In this document: positions 53,101-62,484 of the stretch, in pieces
How positions within the stretch are numbered: position 1 is the first letter of the stretch
Layout: each line of letters begins with the position of its first letter
From: Echinicola jeungdonensis
GTDB lineage: Bacteria; Bacteroidota; Bacteroidia; Cytophagales; Cyclobacteriaceae
Assembly: GCF_030409905.1 (NCBI RefSeq)
Contig: NZ_JAUFQT010000001.1
Coordinates: 1,138,001 to 1,202,000, forward strand
Reading direction: 5' to 3'
Length of the DNA: 64,000 bases
Translations under genes and position numbers: made by a program
Notes under the pieces: model-generated
Database searches by the model: none
Seen by the model: the letters and a program-made list of their open reading frames with translations, nothing else
Told to the model about the DNA's origin: nothing

Positions 53101-53945
53101 TGAAAAAACTGTTTATTGTGGCCCTGGCCCTCACCACTTGGATCAGCTCCTGTACTTCAGAAAAGGATGCTTTGGTTAAGATCCAAACCAGACATGGAAA
53201 TATCTATGCAGTGCTCTATGACCAAACCCCAAAACACAAGGAAAATTTTATCGAACTTGCTCAAGCAGGTCGTTTTGACTCCACCGAGTTTCACCGGATA
53301 ATTGATAATTTCATGATCCAGGCAGGTGATGTTTTCAATAAAGAAGAATTACCTGAAGAAGAATGGTACACGCTTCCTTCGGAACCAGTCGAGGACCTGA
53401 TCCATGAAAAAGGCGCCCTGGGTGCTGCCCGGCAAGGAGACCATATCAACCCCGAAAGGAGGTCCAGTGGATGCCAGTTTTATATTGTTCAGGGTAAAGT
53501 TTATGACAAAAAAGAACTGGTCACTGATATGAAAAGGTTGCAGCAAACTTTCATGAAGTATATTGGCCTTGAAAGCAATAAACCACTGGAAAATCAATAC
53601 AAAGAATTATATGAATTCGGGGATTTCAGTGGAATTAATGACCTGATGCTTTCCAAAAAAGCATATTTGGAGGAATTTTATAACCTTAACCTGGATAAAA
53701 AATTAAGTCCCAAACAGATCACCACTTACACTTCAGTGGGTGGAACTCCTCATTTGGATGAAATGGGGTATACAGTTTTTGGAAAAGTGGTCAAAGGCCT
53801 GGATGTTGTTGATAAAATTGCCGAAGAAAAAACCAATGCCAAAGACCAACCAATTGATCCGGTTTATATCACAGTGACTGTCGAGGAGGTTTCAAAAACA
53901 AAAATCACCGAGGAATACGGATTTGAATACCAAAAAAATGAATAA
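53100..53945 (+). CDS. Cyclophilin-type peptidyl-prolyl isomerase lipoprotein with insertion
   Basis: The 281-residue protein has a lipobox ISSC (Cys18), the cyclophilin core (TRHGNIYAVLYDQTPKHKENF; FHRIIDNFMIQAGD; SSGCQFYIVQG) and the closing strand YTVFGKVVKGLDVVDKIA. Between the QFYIVQG strand and the final part an insertion of about 75 residues (about 138-212, rich in Lys/Glu and helices) separates the core, making it longer than usual (about 170-200 residues). It should catalyse proline isomerisation in the periplasm. It overlaps the next gene by 8 bp. Confidence 0.88.
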   Translation: MKKLFIVALALTTWISSCTSEKDALVKIQTRHGNIYAVLYDQTPKHKENFIELAQAGRFDSTEFHRIIDNFMIQAGDVFNKEELPEEEWYTLPSEPVEDLIHEKGALGAARQGDHINPERRSSGCQFYIVQGKVYDKKELVTDMKRLQQTFMKYIGLESNKPLENQYKELYEFGDFSGINDLMLSKKAYLEEFYNLNLDKKLSPKQITTYTSVGGTPHLDEMGYTVFGKVVKGLDVVDKIAEEKTNAKDQPIDPVYITVTVEEVSKTKITEEYGFEYQKNE

Positions 53946-54858
53946 ACCCAACCTGATCATTACAGGAGCCAATGGCCTTTTGGGCCAGAAATTGGTTAAA
54001 AACCTCCTGGAAAAGGATAAATTCCATGTCATTGCCACAGGTAGGGGAAAATGCAGACTTCCCCACTCATGGAAAGGTTATACTTATTGTTCCATGGATA
54101 TCACAAAGGCTGGTGATGTGCAAGAGGTATTTGACCAATATAAGCCGGAAATCCTTATTCATGGCGCTGCCATGACAAATGTGGACCAATGTGAATCAGA
54201 AAAGGGAGCCTGCTACCTCCAAAATGTTGAAGCCATAAAGCATTTGGTAAAAGCCTGTGAGCAACATCAAACCTATATGGTCCACCTTTCTACTGATTTT
54301 ATTTTTGATGGAGCAGATGGTCCTTATACTGAGGAAGCTAAGCCTAACCCCATCAATTATTATGGGGAAACCAAGCTCCAGGCCGAGCAAATAATTGAAA
54401 GCTCCAACATTTCCTGGGGCATTGCCCGGACCGTTTTGGTTTATGGGATTTCCCATGACATGAGCCGTTCCAATATTATTCTTTGGGTAAAAAAATCCCT
54501 AGAAGAAGGCAAAACCCTACAACTGGTCAATGACCAACTCCGCACCCCCACTTTGGCCGAGGATTTGGCGGAAGGCTGCATTTTAATGGCGGAAAAAAAA
54601 GCAAAGGGCATTTTTAATATTTCTGGAAAGGACCTTTTGACCCCCTATCAAATGGCCATACAGACTGCTGAGTTCTTTAAATTAGATATTTCCAAGATCC
54701 AAAAAGTCGATTCCAGCACCTTTACTCAAGTAGCAAAAAGGCCCCTCAAAACGGGATTTTCTATAGAAAAAGCGAAGGATCAGTTAAAATTTAAGCCAAA
54801 AAGTTTTAAAGAAGGAATTGCAATTCTGGCAAAACAACTTAATTTAGCCAATTGTTGA
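53938..54858 (+). CDS. dTDP-4-dehydrorhamnose reductase-like SDR protein
   Basis: From ATG 53938 (MNKPNLIITGANGLLGQKLV) the protein has 306 residues; a Met five codons upstream lies inside the cyclophilin gene. It has the NAD(P) motif TGANGLLG, the catalytic YYGETKLQAE (Tyr-x-x-x-Lys) and HLSTDFIFDG, features of the RfbD group of extended short-chain dehydrogenases. No rfbA/B/C genes are nearby and the operon mates are housekeeping genes, so the true substrate may differ from dTDP-rhamnose precursors. It is the last gene of the operon; a 9-bp hairpin without T-run (54854-54876) overlaps its stop. Confidence 0.8.
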   Translation: MNKPNLIITGANGLLGQKLVKNLLEKDKFHVIATGRGKCRLPHSWKGYTYCSMDITKAGDVQEVFDQYKPEILIHGAAMTNVDQCESEKGACYLQNVEAIKHLVKACEQHQTYMVHLSTDFIFDGADGPYTEEAKPNPINYYGETKLQAEQIIESSNISWGIARTVLVYGISHDMSRSNIILWVKKSLEEGKTLQLVNDQLRTPTLAEDLAEGCILMAEKKAKGIFNISGKDLLTPYQMAIQTAEFFKLDISKIQKVDSSTFTQVAKRPLKTGFSIEKAKDQLKFKPKSFKEGIAILAKQLNLANC

Positions 54859-55100
54859 AAAAACAGGTTTTTCAACCTTAATACCGTCAAAACAATTCAT
54901 TGGCTGCCTAACACATTACTTAACCAACAGGCTATCAATGAATTCCCTAGAACAAGTCGATGAAACTATCCTTGAGGCATTATTGTTGATTTGCATTCAT
55001 CAAGTCTTATTGGATGAGTATGAGATTGATGGTAAAAGGAAATGAAAACAGGGGGATATTCCCCAAATAATCCAAAAACACAATCAAACTTAGAATCATT

Positions 55101-56774
55101 ATGTATAGAAGATTTCTATCCTTGTTACTTTTTTTAATGCCATTTAGCATATTTGCTCAGGAGGCACCTGTAGAGGAAGAATTGAGTTTTGCACAGCGCA
55201 TTGACCAGTCTTTCCAGCCAATTGCAGATGGTTGGGAAAGCTTTGTGTTGTACCCAATCCCAATTGGGGATTATAGTATTCCCTTTATCCTCATTCTGTT
55301 GGTTTCTGGTGCTACTTTTTTCACCATTTATTTCAGCTTTCCTGCCTTCACCAAAATGAGGCTTTCTATCAATACGGTCAGGGGAAAGTATGATGAGTTA
55401 GAGAAAAACTACAAAGACCCTGACAAAGCGGGTGAAGAGGTCGATGAAAGTAAGGAGGGGGAAGTGAGCCACTTTCAGGCATTAGCTACTGCAGTTTCAG
55501 GTACCGTAGGATTAGGGAACATTGCCGGAGTGGCAGTGGCAATTGCCATTGGTGGTCCTGGAGCAACTTTCTGGATGATCGTTTGTGGTATCCTAGGAAT
55601 GAGTAACAAATTTGTGGAGTGTACCCTGGGGGTAAAATACCGGGACGTGGATTCCCAAGGAACCGTTTACGGTGGCCCAATGTACTATCTTTCCAGAGGG
55701 CTAAAAAATATTGGTAAAAAAGGCCGTTTAGGCCAGGCACTAGGAGGTCTTTTCGCCATTTTCTGTGTCGGCGCTTCCTTTGGCGGGGGAAACACCTTCC
55801 AATCCAATCAGGCAGCATCCCAGCTTTCCCACCTTTTGGGAATTGATTTCAGGACCTATGGTTTCTACATTGGTATTGTTTTGGCTATCCTGGTAGGGGT
55901 TGTAATCATTGGTGGAATCAAAAGGATTGCCACCATAACTGAAAAAATTGTCCCTTTCATGGCCATCATATATGTACTTGCCTCCCTGGTTATCTTGGGT
56001 GCCCATTATGACTATATTGATGATGCATTTGGATTGATTATGAAAGGCGCCTTTACTCCATTTGCTGGCTTAGGCGGTTTTGTTGGGGTATTGATAGTAG
56101 GCTTCCAGCGCGCGGCCTTCTCCAATGAAGCAGGTGCAGGATCTGCTGCTATTGCCCACTCCGCAGTAAAAACAAAGTTCCCCGCAAGTGAGGGTGTAGT
56201 TGCTTTGCTTGAGCCACTAATTGACACCGTTATTGTATGTACGATGACCGCTCTGGTAATCATCTTCTTCAACATTGATGGAGGATTAGGCAATATGCAA
56301 AGTGTCTTTAAGTACGGTGGAGATGGAAATGGAAACGTAACACTACTTGATGGAGGAGCTTCCATTGGTGGGGTAGAATTGACTACCATGGCCTATGATA
56401 CAGCCATTCCTAATTTCTCCTATGTATTAACGGTTGCCATTATCCTATTTGCTTTTTCCACCATGATTTCCTGGTCATATTATGGTTTGCAGTCATGGAA
56501 ATACCTATTTGGAAGAAGCAAGACTTCCGATTTAACTTACAAAGTATTGTTTGTGCTTTTTGTTGTTGTAGGAGCATCTACCACCCTAAACGCAGTGGTT
56601 AAATTCTCTGATGCAATGATTTTGGCACTTGTATTCCCTAACATGATCGGACTGTTCCTCTTGTTCCCACAAGTGAAAAAAGAGTTGAAAAAATACACTA
56701 ATGCCATCAAGGACCAAATCAAAGGGGAGCCAGTGGAAGTCACAGAAAAAAATAAAGAAGAAGTAAGTGGATAA
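55101..56774 (+). CDS. Alanine/glycine:cation symporter (AGCS family)
   Basis: The 557-residue transporter has an unusual signal-peptide-like start (MYRRFLSLLLFLMPFSIFAQ) before the first transporter helix, and about eleven membrane helices. The family signature region ALATAVSGTVGLGNIAGVAVAIAIGGPGATFWM and the GAFTPFAGLGG segment place it in the AGCS (SSS-unrelated) symporters, which take up alanine or glycine with sodium. It is monocistronic; a hairpin and the next gene's promoter follow. Confidence 0.9.
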   Translation: MYRRFLSLLLFLMPFSIFAQEAPVEEELSFAQRIDQSFQPIADGWESFVLYPIPIGDYSIPFILILLVSGATFFTIYFSFPAFTKMRLSINTVRGKYDELEKNYKDPDKAGEEVDESKEGEVSHFQALATAVSGTVGLGNIAGVAVAIAIGGPGATFWMIVCGILGMSNKFVECTLGVKYRDVDSQGTVYGGPMYYLSRGLKNIGKKGRLGQALGGLFAIFCVGASFGGGNTFQSNQAASQLSHLLGIDFRTYGFYIGIVLAILVGVVIIGGIKRIATITEKIVPFMAIIYVLASLVILGAHYDYIDDAFGLIMKGAFTPFAGLGGFVGVLIVGFQRAAFSNEAGAGSAAIAHSAVKTKFPASEGVVALLEPLIDTVIVCTMTALVIIFFNIDGGLGNMQSVFKYGGDGNGNVTLLDGGASIGGVELTTMAYDTAIPNFSYVLTVAIILFAFSTMISWSYYGLQSWKYLFGRSKTSDLTYKVLFVLFVVVGASTTLNAVVKFSDAMILALVFPNMIGLFLLFPQVKKELKKYTNAIKDQIKGEPVEVTEKNKEEVSG

Positions 56775-56781
56775 TACTATT

Positions 56782-56811
56782 CCTTGCCAAGGGCAATTTC
56801 TCTTGGCAAGG
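56782..56811 (+). terminator. Hairpin after the symporter gene
   Basis: CCTTGCCAAG (56782-56791) pairs perfectly with CTTGGCAAGG (56802-56811). Only a short T-rich stretch follows, so termination may be partial. Confidence 0.5.
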
Positions 56812-56813
56812 TA

Positions 56814-56845
56814 TTTGAATATTGCGTTAGTGTAAAGTAGTATTG
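56814..56845 (+). promoter_or_regulatory. Candidate promoter of the porin-like gene
   Basis: TTTG (56814-56817), 20 nt, then TAGTATTG (56838-56845), one mismatch from TAnnTTTG, 20 bp before the ATG. Confidence 0.45.
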
Positions 56846-56865
56846 TACTTAAAACAACCCAAGCA

Positions 56866-57444
56866 ATGAAAAAAGTATTGTTCGTTATTCTGGCATTTTT
56901 AGCCATTGGTGCTGTTCAGGCACAGGACTTTTCTATTGGTCCAAAAGTGGGTATTTCCCAAGGAAACATTAGTGTTGATGGAGACGGTTATGAAAGTGGC
57001 AGTGATAAATTAGGTTATCACGTGGGTGCTTTCGTTAGAATGGGCGGTAATTCCCTATATGTACAACCGGAAGTTTTATATACCAACACAGGAGGGGAAA
57101 TAAAACAAACCCAAGGGCCGGAACAAAGAACCTTTGAAGCCTCTTTTGACAGGCTGGACGTGCCAGTAATGGTAGGATTTAAGTTGGCGGATTTCTTCCG
57201 GATCCAAGGTGGTCCTATTGCCAGTTTCCTTCTGAACTCCGAATTTTCTGCGGAAGATGAATCACCTGACTTTAATAATTCCACAATTGGATATCAAGCC
57301 GGTATTGGCTTGGACATATCCAATATGATCATAGACCTAAAATATGAGGGGGCTTTGAGCAAACAGGCAGAAAGTATCGGCGGCATACCTACCGACCAAA
57401 GACAAAATCAGTTGATCCTTTCTTTAGGTCTCCGGTTGTTTTAA
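56866..57444 (+). CDS. Porin-family outer-membrane beta-barrel protein (PorT-like)
   Basis: The 192-residue protein has a signal peptide (MKKVLFVILAFLAIGAVQAQ), the FSIGPKVGISQGN start and the RLDVPVMVGFKLADFFRIQGGPIAS segment of the small OmpW/PorT-type barrels common in Bacteroidota. It ends on an aromatic-terminated strand LILSLGLRLF, the expected BAM-recognition end. It is monocistronic with a strong terminator. The function is unknown. It offers a good comparison for the frameshifted barrel at 36.9 kb. Confidence 0.8.
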   Translation: MKKVLFVILAFLAIGAVQAQDFSIGPKVGISQGNISVDGDGYESGSDKLGYHVGAFVRMGGNSLYVQPEVLYTNTGGEIKQTQGPEQRTFEASFDRLDVPVMVGFKLADFFRIQGGPIASFLLNSEFSAEDESPDFNNSTIGYQAGIGLDISNMIIDLKYEGALSKQAESIGGIPTDQRQNQLILSLGLRLF

Positions 57445-57469
57445 AACCCAACCACGAAATTTGATATCA

Positions 57470-57500
57470 AAAAGCCCGGAAAAAACCGGGCTTTTTTTTT
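57470..57500 (+). terminator. Terminator of the porin-like gene
   Basis: AAAAGCCCGG (57470-57479) and CCGGGCTTTT (57486-57495) with a long T-run. Confidence 0.9.
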
Positions 57501-57601
57501 ATTAAGATTGTCGAATTGGAAAACAACCCAATATCAAATCGACAGCATTGTCTTTACTTTTGAATCCTTATTTTAATCTAACTCAGGGCTCAATTCATTT
57601 T

Positions 57602-58165
57602 TTATACTTCATCCATTCCCTTCCGGGGTTTTTCTTTTAACTTTTTGTATTCTGAAGGGGTCATACCGGTAACTTTTTTAAACTGGGAAGACAAATGCTG
57701 AACACTACTGTATCCCAATTTCCAGGCCATTTCACTTAAATTTAGTTCTTGATAAAAAAGCCATTCCTTTACCTTTTCTATCTTCAGATTAATAAAATAC
57801 TTTTCTATAGTTACCCCCTCCAAGGTACTGAAAAGATGGCTCAAGCTACTGTAATCTTCAGTAAGGTGCATGGTAATCCATTCCGACATATTGATTTCAC
57901 CGGAGATTTCATCCTTTTGAAGTAACTGATGTAATTGGTTTTTTATGGTTTCTATTTTTTGGTGTTCTTTGGCCTTTAGAATTTCAAAACCCAATTTATT
58001 TAACTGGGTTTCCCATTTTTCAAATTGATCTTGAGTGGGCTGGATGGGCAAAAAAACTTTCCCCAGCATCACTTTTTCATAACCTATCTTCTCCCTTTGG
58101 AGGGAATCTTCCACCGCCATTATGCAGCGGGGACAAACCATATTTTTTATCAGGATTTCTTCCAT
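57602..58165 (-). CDS. AraC-type regulator with N-terminal HMA-like CxxC domain
   Basis: The 187-residue protein combines an N-terminal ferredoxin-like domain of about 65 residues beginning MEEILIKNMVCPRCIMAVED (Cys11-x-x-Cys14, as in heavy-metal-associated domains) with a C-terminal AraC helix-turn-helix pair (LNLSEMAWKLGYSSVQHLSSQFKKVTGMTPSEYKKLK). The two Cys lie at the usual metal-binding loop, so a copper- or zinc-sensing or redox-sensing role is plausible. It lies divergently from the fused dehydrogenase gene, 233 bp apart, with no metal-transport gene nearby. Targets are unknown. Confidence 0.8.
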   Translation of the reverse strand: MEEILIKNMVCPRCIMAVEDSLQREKIGYEKVMLGKVFLPIQPTQDQFEKWETQLNKLGFEILKAKEHQKIETIKNQLHQLLQKDEISGEINMSEWITMHLTEDYSSLSHLFSTLEGVTIEKYFINLKIEKVKEWLFYQELNLSEMAWKLGYSSVQHLSSQFKKVTGMTPSEYKKLKEKPRKGMDEV

Positions 58166-58398
58166 ATTGTAATTTAAACCAAAGTCTTGTCGGCTAAGTT
58201 CTGACTCCCTCCTCCTATTTCCAAGCTACCTAAAGCCAATTATCGCAACAAAATTAATCAATACATCTATTTTCAGTTAAGCTGCTTTCATTGAGGCCTT
58301 AAGGAAATTAAAAATAATATTGGTCCATTTGCCCTTAACAGCAACTTTGCTTTCAGGCAAACTTGCTTTAATTTGCCTTGCCAAATCCCAAAAATATC

Positions 58399-60396
58399 AT
58401 GCAAGAAAAAACCCTTCCCATGAAATTTGACCGGAAATCTTACCCGGACAGTACTTTGCTAGAACTTTATGAGGCCTTGTTAATGCCCAGAAGAATAGAA
58501 GAAAAAATGCTGATTCTCCTCCGGCAAGGTAAGATATCCAAATGGTTTAGCGGATGGGGCCAGGAAGCCATTAGCATTGGAGCAGTTATGGCCCTGGAAA
58601 AGGATGAATATATCCTTCCTATGCATCGAAATCTGGGGATTTTTACCGGCCGTGGGATTCCTTTGAACCGCTTGTTTGCCCAGTTTCAGGGAAAACCTTC
58701 TGGTTTTACAAAAGGCCGGGACAGGAGTTTCCATTTTGGTTCAAAAACCCACCATATTGTGGGAATGATTTCTCACCTTGGCCCACAACTGGCTATAGCG
58801 GATGGAATTGCCCTGGCCCATAAATTATCAAGAAAAAATAAAGTGACCCTAGCCATCACAGGTGATGGGGCCACCTCAGAAGGGGATTTCCATGAAGCCC
58901 TGAATGTAGCAGCCGTTTGGCAATTGCCAGTTATATTTTTGGTGGAGCATAATGGATACGGCCTTTCTACCCCCAGTGAGGAACAATTCCGTTTCAAAAG
59001 TTTTACGGACAAAGGTCCTGGATATGGAATGGAAACGGAAAAAATCGACGGCAACAATGTGTTGGAGGTTTATGATTGTATCAAAAACTGGGCAGAGGAT
59101 ATTCGAACGAAGCCGAGGCCTGTTTTAATTGAAGCTTTAACATATAGAATGCGTGGACATGAAGAGGCTTCGGGAACCCGTTATGTCCCTGAGGGCTATT
59201 TTGAGGAGGGAAAGGCTAAGGATCCGGTATCCAATTTTCAATCTTTTCTCAAAGATAAAGGGTTACTTACCAACTCACAGCAGGAAGAAATCGACCTTAA
59301 AATAAAATCAGCCATTGAAAAAGGTTTAAAAATGGCTTTTGAGGAAGAAGCCATACAGACCAATGTTGAAGTTGAATTGGGAGACATTTATCATCCAAGC
59401 CCTGAAATTGTTCCTCCAAAGCATCCCGAAAAATCCATCGAGAAAAGATTGGTGGACGCCATTAGTGATGGATTAAAACAATGTATGGAAAAGCACTCCA
59501 ATCTTATTCTAATGGGCCAGGACATTGGCACCTATGGTGGAGTTTTTAAGGTTACTGATGGATTACAGGATAAGTTCGGAAAAGAAAGGGTCAGGAATAC
59601 GCCATTATGTGAAAGTGCCATCATAGGCTCTGCCCTGGGGCTTTCCATACAGGGGTATAAAGCCATGGTGGAAATGCAATTTGCAGATTTTGTGACTTGT
59701 GGATTTAACCAAATTGTCAATAACCTGGCAAAAACCCATTACCGTTGGGGCCAGCAAGCAGATGTCCTCATCCGTATGCCCACTGGGGCAGGGGTCGGAG
59801 CCGGCCCTTTTCATTCCCAATCCAATGAAGCTTGGTTTTTTCATACACCTGGTTTAAAAATCCTTTACCCCTCCACCCCTTATGATGCAAAGGGCCTGCT
59901 CGCCTCTGCCGTCGCGGATCCAAACCCATGTTTATATTTTGAACATAAAGCACTGTACCGTTCCATCCATGGAAATGTTCCTGAAGAATACTATGAAGTT
60001 GAAATAGGGAAAGCTAATCTGGCAAATAAAGGGGAAAGATTAAGCATCATTACTTATGGCATGGGAGTCCATTGGGCATTGGATGCAATAAAGGAAACTA
60101 AGGTGGACGCTGACCTTTTAGATCTAAGGTCATTACTACCTTGGGACAAGGAGGCGGTTAAAAGCACTGTTAAGAAAACGGGAAAAGTGATTATCCTCCA
60201 TGAAGATTGCCTTACAGGAGGAATAGGTGGAGAAATTGCAGCTTGGATCAGCGAAAACTGCTTTGAAATGCTAGATGGTCCCGTTATGCGGGAGGGCAGT
60301 CTGGATACCCCTGTCCCCTTTTCAGCTGCCCTTGAGGAAAATTTCCTTCCTGCAAAAAGGTTTAAGGAAAAATTGATTCAATTGGCTGATTATTAA
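58399..60396 (+). CDS. Branched-chain 2-oxoacid dehydrogenase E1, fused alpha-beta subunits
   Basis: From ATG 58399 (MQEKTLPMKFDRK) the enzyme has 665 residues; a TTG seven codons upstream is also in frame. The first half is E1 alpha with the thiamine diphosphate motif GDGATSEGDFHEALN and the later EHN (about 155-184); the second half (about 345-665) is E1 beta with LMGQDIGTYGGVFKVTDGL and LHEDCLTGGIGGEIAA. One chain thus replaces two subunits. It decarboxylates branched-chain 2-oxo acids and feeds the lipoyl E2. E2 and E3 are not adjacent. Leucine dehydrogenase at 17.3 kb supplies its likely substrates. Pyruvate preference cannot be excluded. Confidence 0.9.
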   Translation: MQEKTLPMKFDRKSYPDSTLLELYEALLMPRRIEEKMLILLRQGKISKWFSGWGQEAISIGAVMALEKDEYILPMHRNLGIFTGRGIPLNRLFAQFQGKPSGFTKGRDRSFHFGSKTHHIVGMISHLGPQLAIADGIALAHKLSRKNKVTLAITGDGATSEGDFHEALNVAAVWQLPVIFLVEHNGYGLSTPSEEQFRFKSFTDKGPGYGMETEKIDGNNVLEVYDCIKNWAEDIRTKPRPVLIEALTYRMRGHEEASGTRYVPEGYFEEGKAKDPVSNFQSFLKDKGLLTNSQQEEIDLKIKSAIEKGLKMAFEEEAIQTNVEVELGDIYHPSPEIVPPKHPEKSIEKRLVDAISDGLKQCMEKHSNLILMGQDIGTYGGVFKVTDGLQDKFGKERVRNTPLCESAIIGSALGLSIQGYKAMVEMQFADFVTCGFNQIVNNLAKTHYRWGQQADVLIRMPTGAGVGAGPFHSQSNEAWFFHTPGLKILYPSTPYDAKGLLASAVADPNPCLYFEHKALYRSIHGNVPEEYYEVEIGKANLANKGERLSIITYGMGVHWALDAIKETKVDADLLDLRSLLPWDKEAVKSTVKKTGKVIILHEDCLTGGIGGEIAAWISENCFEMLDGPVMREGSLDTPVPFSAALEENFLPAKRFKEKLIQLADY

Positions 60397-60421
60397 AAAA
60401 AAGGAACCCTTAAGGGGTTCC
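60395..60421 (-). terminator. Bidirectional hairpin between E1 and the hypothetical gene
   Basis: GGAACCC (60403-60409) pairs with GGGTTCC (60415-60421). An eight-A run (60395-60402) gives a U-tract on the minus strand, so it mainly fits the minus-strand gene, but it can also serve the dehydrogenase. Confidence 0.65.
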
Positions 60422-60452
60422 CCTGTTGATCTTGTAACAAAATTGGAAGATA

Positions 60453-61031
60453 TCAAAAGTACAAATACTTGGTTCTTCCCTGAGAATCTTTGATTCGGAA
60501 ATAAATATCCCTAGCTTCAATGTGTTTGAAATGGTAGTCCCGGGTAAACCCTTCTGAAACATTTACCCAATCCGAACCAATTCTGCAATTATCATTATCA
60601 AAGATATCAACCTGGGTTCCTGGCTCCTCAATACCAAGCACCATGATATTGATGGTATAACGATCTTTTACTTTTCCATAGGCCACCATGGGAAGTTTTG
60701 TACTTTCTACACTTTTTGTGGTAACTCTATAAATTGCTTCCTCTCCCCCTTTTTTTACTCTAACGCGGTAATTACCGTGACGAAGTTCTGAAAGATTATA
60801 TGGGATAATGGTCGGTTCTTTAATTTCATAATTACCCTTTACAACCAGATTATTTTTATTGTCATAAATGGAAACGAACACTTTTCCAACCGCATCGCTG
60901 AAATGGACATAAACATGTTTATGTGAGGTTTCAACCGTGGTAAACGATTTTAAATTTTTTTCAACAGGATTTGCTGCTACTATAATAACCAATCCTAATA
61001 ATAAGAGAGCAGAAGTGAATAAGGTTTTCAT
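60453..61031 (-). CDS. Secreted beta-sandwich protein of unknown function
   Basis: From ATG 61031 the protein has 192 residues with a signal peptide (MKTLFTSALLLLGLVIIVAA). An upstream in-frame Met lies in Cys-rich sequence of improbable composition and is rejected. The mature part looks all-beta (VYVHFSDAVGKVFVSIYDNKNNLVVKG; HGNYRVRVKKGGEEAIYRV), possibly two immunoglobulin-like units as in DUF3244-type proteins. It is not a recognised enzyme. It shares general layout with the small lipoprotein at 62485, but no alignment is claimed. Confidence 0.65.
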   Translation of the reverse strand: MKTLFTSALLLLGLVIIVAANPVEKNLKSFTTVETSHKHVYVHFSDAVGKVFVSIYDNKNNLVVKGNYEIKEPTIIPYNLSELRHGNYRVRVKKGGEEAIYRVTTKSVESTKLPMVAYGKVKDRYTINIMVLGIEEPGTQVDIFDNDNCRIGSDWVNVSEGFTRDYHFKHIEARDIYFRIKDSQGRTKYLYF

Positions 61032-61577
61032 GGCAAGGTGTATTTTAGTGATGATTTGTTTTTTTGATTTACAATTACACCTACACCAAACACATACCAA
61101 TTGGTAAAATAAGCTTCATAAGAGAATTTTTATAAAGGAAAACCTATATACTACAACAAATATTTTGTGTTTTTCACTACTTTGGCACACTGAACTCGCC
61201 ATTATTTTGTACCAATTCCGAACCATTGCCTGAAGAATTGTTTTAATACCGAACACTTTTGACCAAAAACAAAATATTTGAATGGGATTGGGAAGTTGAA
61301 AGGAGCTAACATTTTTTTATTTACTTTTTTTTTGAGAAAAAAAATCCAAGCTTTTACTTGTTTCAATTTCCACCAAATATTGTCCTTAATCGGACAGTAC
61401 ACTGTACCATTCCGAAACAATTTTCTAATCATTCTTTCATTACCCCCTCCTTTGGTGAATCTAAATATCCTTTCGTAGAAGCTACCAAAATTACCTGAAT
61501 GAAAACTTATATTTTCCATTTGAAAAATATATGGCACAAACATTGGCGCACCAGAATAAGAAACCAAACCAATTATT
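61032..61577. other. AT-rich gap before the 61.6-kb lipoprotein gene
   Basis: About 545 bp. Two similar strings, TGTACCAATTCCGAACCATT (near 61208) and TGTACCATTCCGAAACAATT (near 61402), may be a degenerate repeat. I see no gene; the long minus-strand frame that covers part of it (61202-61885) overlaps the lipoprotein gene and looks like a shadow. Confidence 0.4.
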
Positions 61578-62282
61578 ATGATGACTAAAAGACTAATGAT
61601 GATGGGGCTAATGGCCGTTTCAGGATGGGCCATGATTTCTTGTAACCAAAAATCTGAAGAATCCCCCCAAGCAAATTTAAACGTCCATGCCAGGGCCATT
61701 GCTGAAAATGAGAACCAGGAAAATGCCAGGATTATTTCCGGGGCTAATATCATTTCTATGGATGTTGCTTTTGGAAATGTAAACCTGAAAGGTTCCAGTG
61801 AAGGGGATAGTGACATATTGGTTCCTATATCCGCAGGCACTGATTTCCAATTAAACCTGGTCAATAGTGCCCTCCCACTTAGCAAGCCACTTGGAACAGT
61901 AATGGTAGAACAAGGAAACTATTCAGGGATTTCCCTTCAGTTTAAACAGGATGAAAGCCTAACTGAAGCGGACAAAATGTTCGAAAAAACATTTTTGATT
62001 GAAGGGAATGTCAATGAGCAACTACTCTCCATTTACACTAATGGTGAAGAAATTTTAAATGCTGCTGCAGAGGGAAGTAGTTTAAGCTTGGAAGGCAACC
62101 AGGATGTATATTTAAATTTTGACCTTAACCGGCTTTTTCAGGAAGTAGACCTGAGTTTGGCTGTGGACGGGGATAATGATGGCACAATTGAGATTGAGCC
62201 TACCAATCAGGATGGCAACCGTAATATTTACCTCACCATCATAGGAAACCTGCAAAATGCCCTTTTCATTACAAAGAACTAA
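61578..62282 (+). CDS. Lipoprotein of unknown function (possibly DUF4382-like)
   Basis: The 234-residue protein has a lipoprotein signal ending at Cys22 (AMISC) and a beta-rich mature part: ISMDVAFGNVNLKGSS, FQLNLVNSALPL, GNYSGISLQFK and a C-terminal acidic segment (VDGDNDGTIEIEPTNQDGN). The order resembles DUF4382 lipoproteins of Bacteroidota, but the family match is only a guess. The acidic stretch could bind calcium. It has its own terminator. Confidence 0.65.
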   Translation: MMTKRLMMMGLMAVSGWAMISCNQKSEESPQANLNVHARAIAENENQENARIISGANIISMDVAFGNVNLKGSSEGDSDILVPISAGTDFQLNLVNSALPLSKPLGTVMVEQGNYSGISLQFKQDESLTEADKMFEKTFLIEGNVNEQLLSIYTNGEEILNAAAEGSSLSLEGNQDVYLNFDLNRLFQEVDLSLAVDGDNDGTIEIEPTNQDGNRNIYLTIIGNLQNALFITKN

Positions 62283-62292
62283 TACTAAAAAA

Positions 62293-62316
62293 AGGCTGTC
62301 TGAATCCAGACAGCCT
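62293..62316 (+). terminator. Terminator of the 61.6-kb lipoprotein gene
   Basis: AGGCTGTCTG (62293-62302) pairs perfectly with CAGACAGCCT (62307-62316). A T-rich stretch follows after about 10 nt. Confidence 0.7.
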
Positions 62317-62484
62317 CTATTTCCTTTTTTTATTATAGGGCTGGCAGGTAAATTACAACCCATTCCCCTTACCTCAAACACCAACCCCTTCAAAATTCCA
62401 ATTTTTTTTAATTAAATCATTTACCAGGCACTATTTCCCTCATTGGAATTACCAGAAACCTTGACGGTACTTTAGAAGGAAAAA

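Noticed and set aside
61202..61885. 227-codon open frame on the minus strand
   Set aside because: It overlaps the well-supported lipoprotein gene at 61578-62282, has a composition unlike neighbouring proteins and no recognisable domain; it looks like a shadow.
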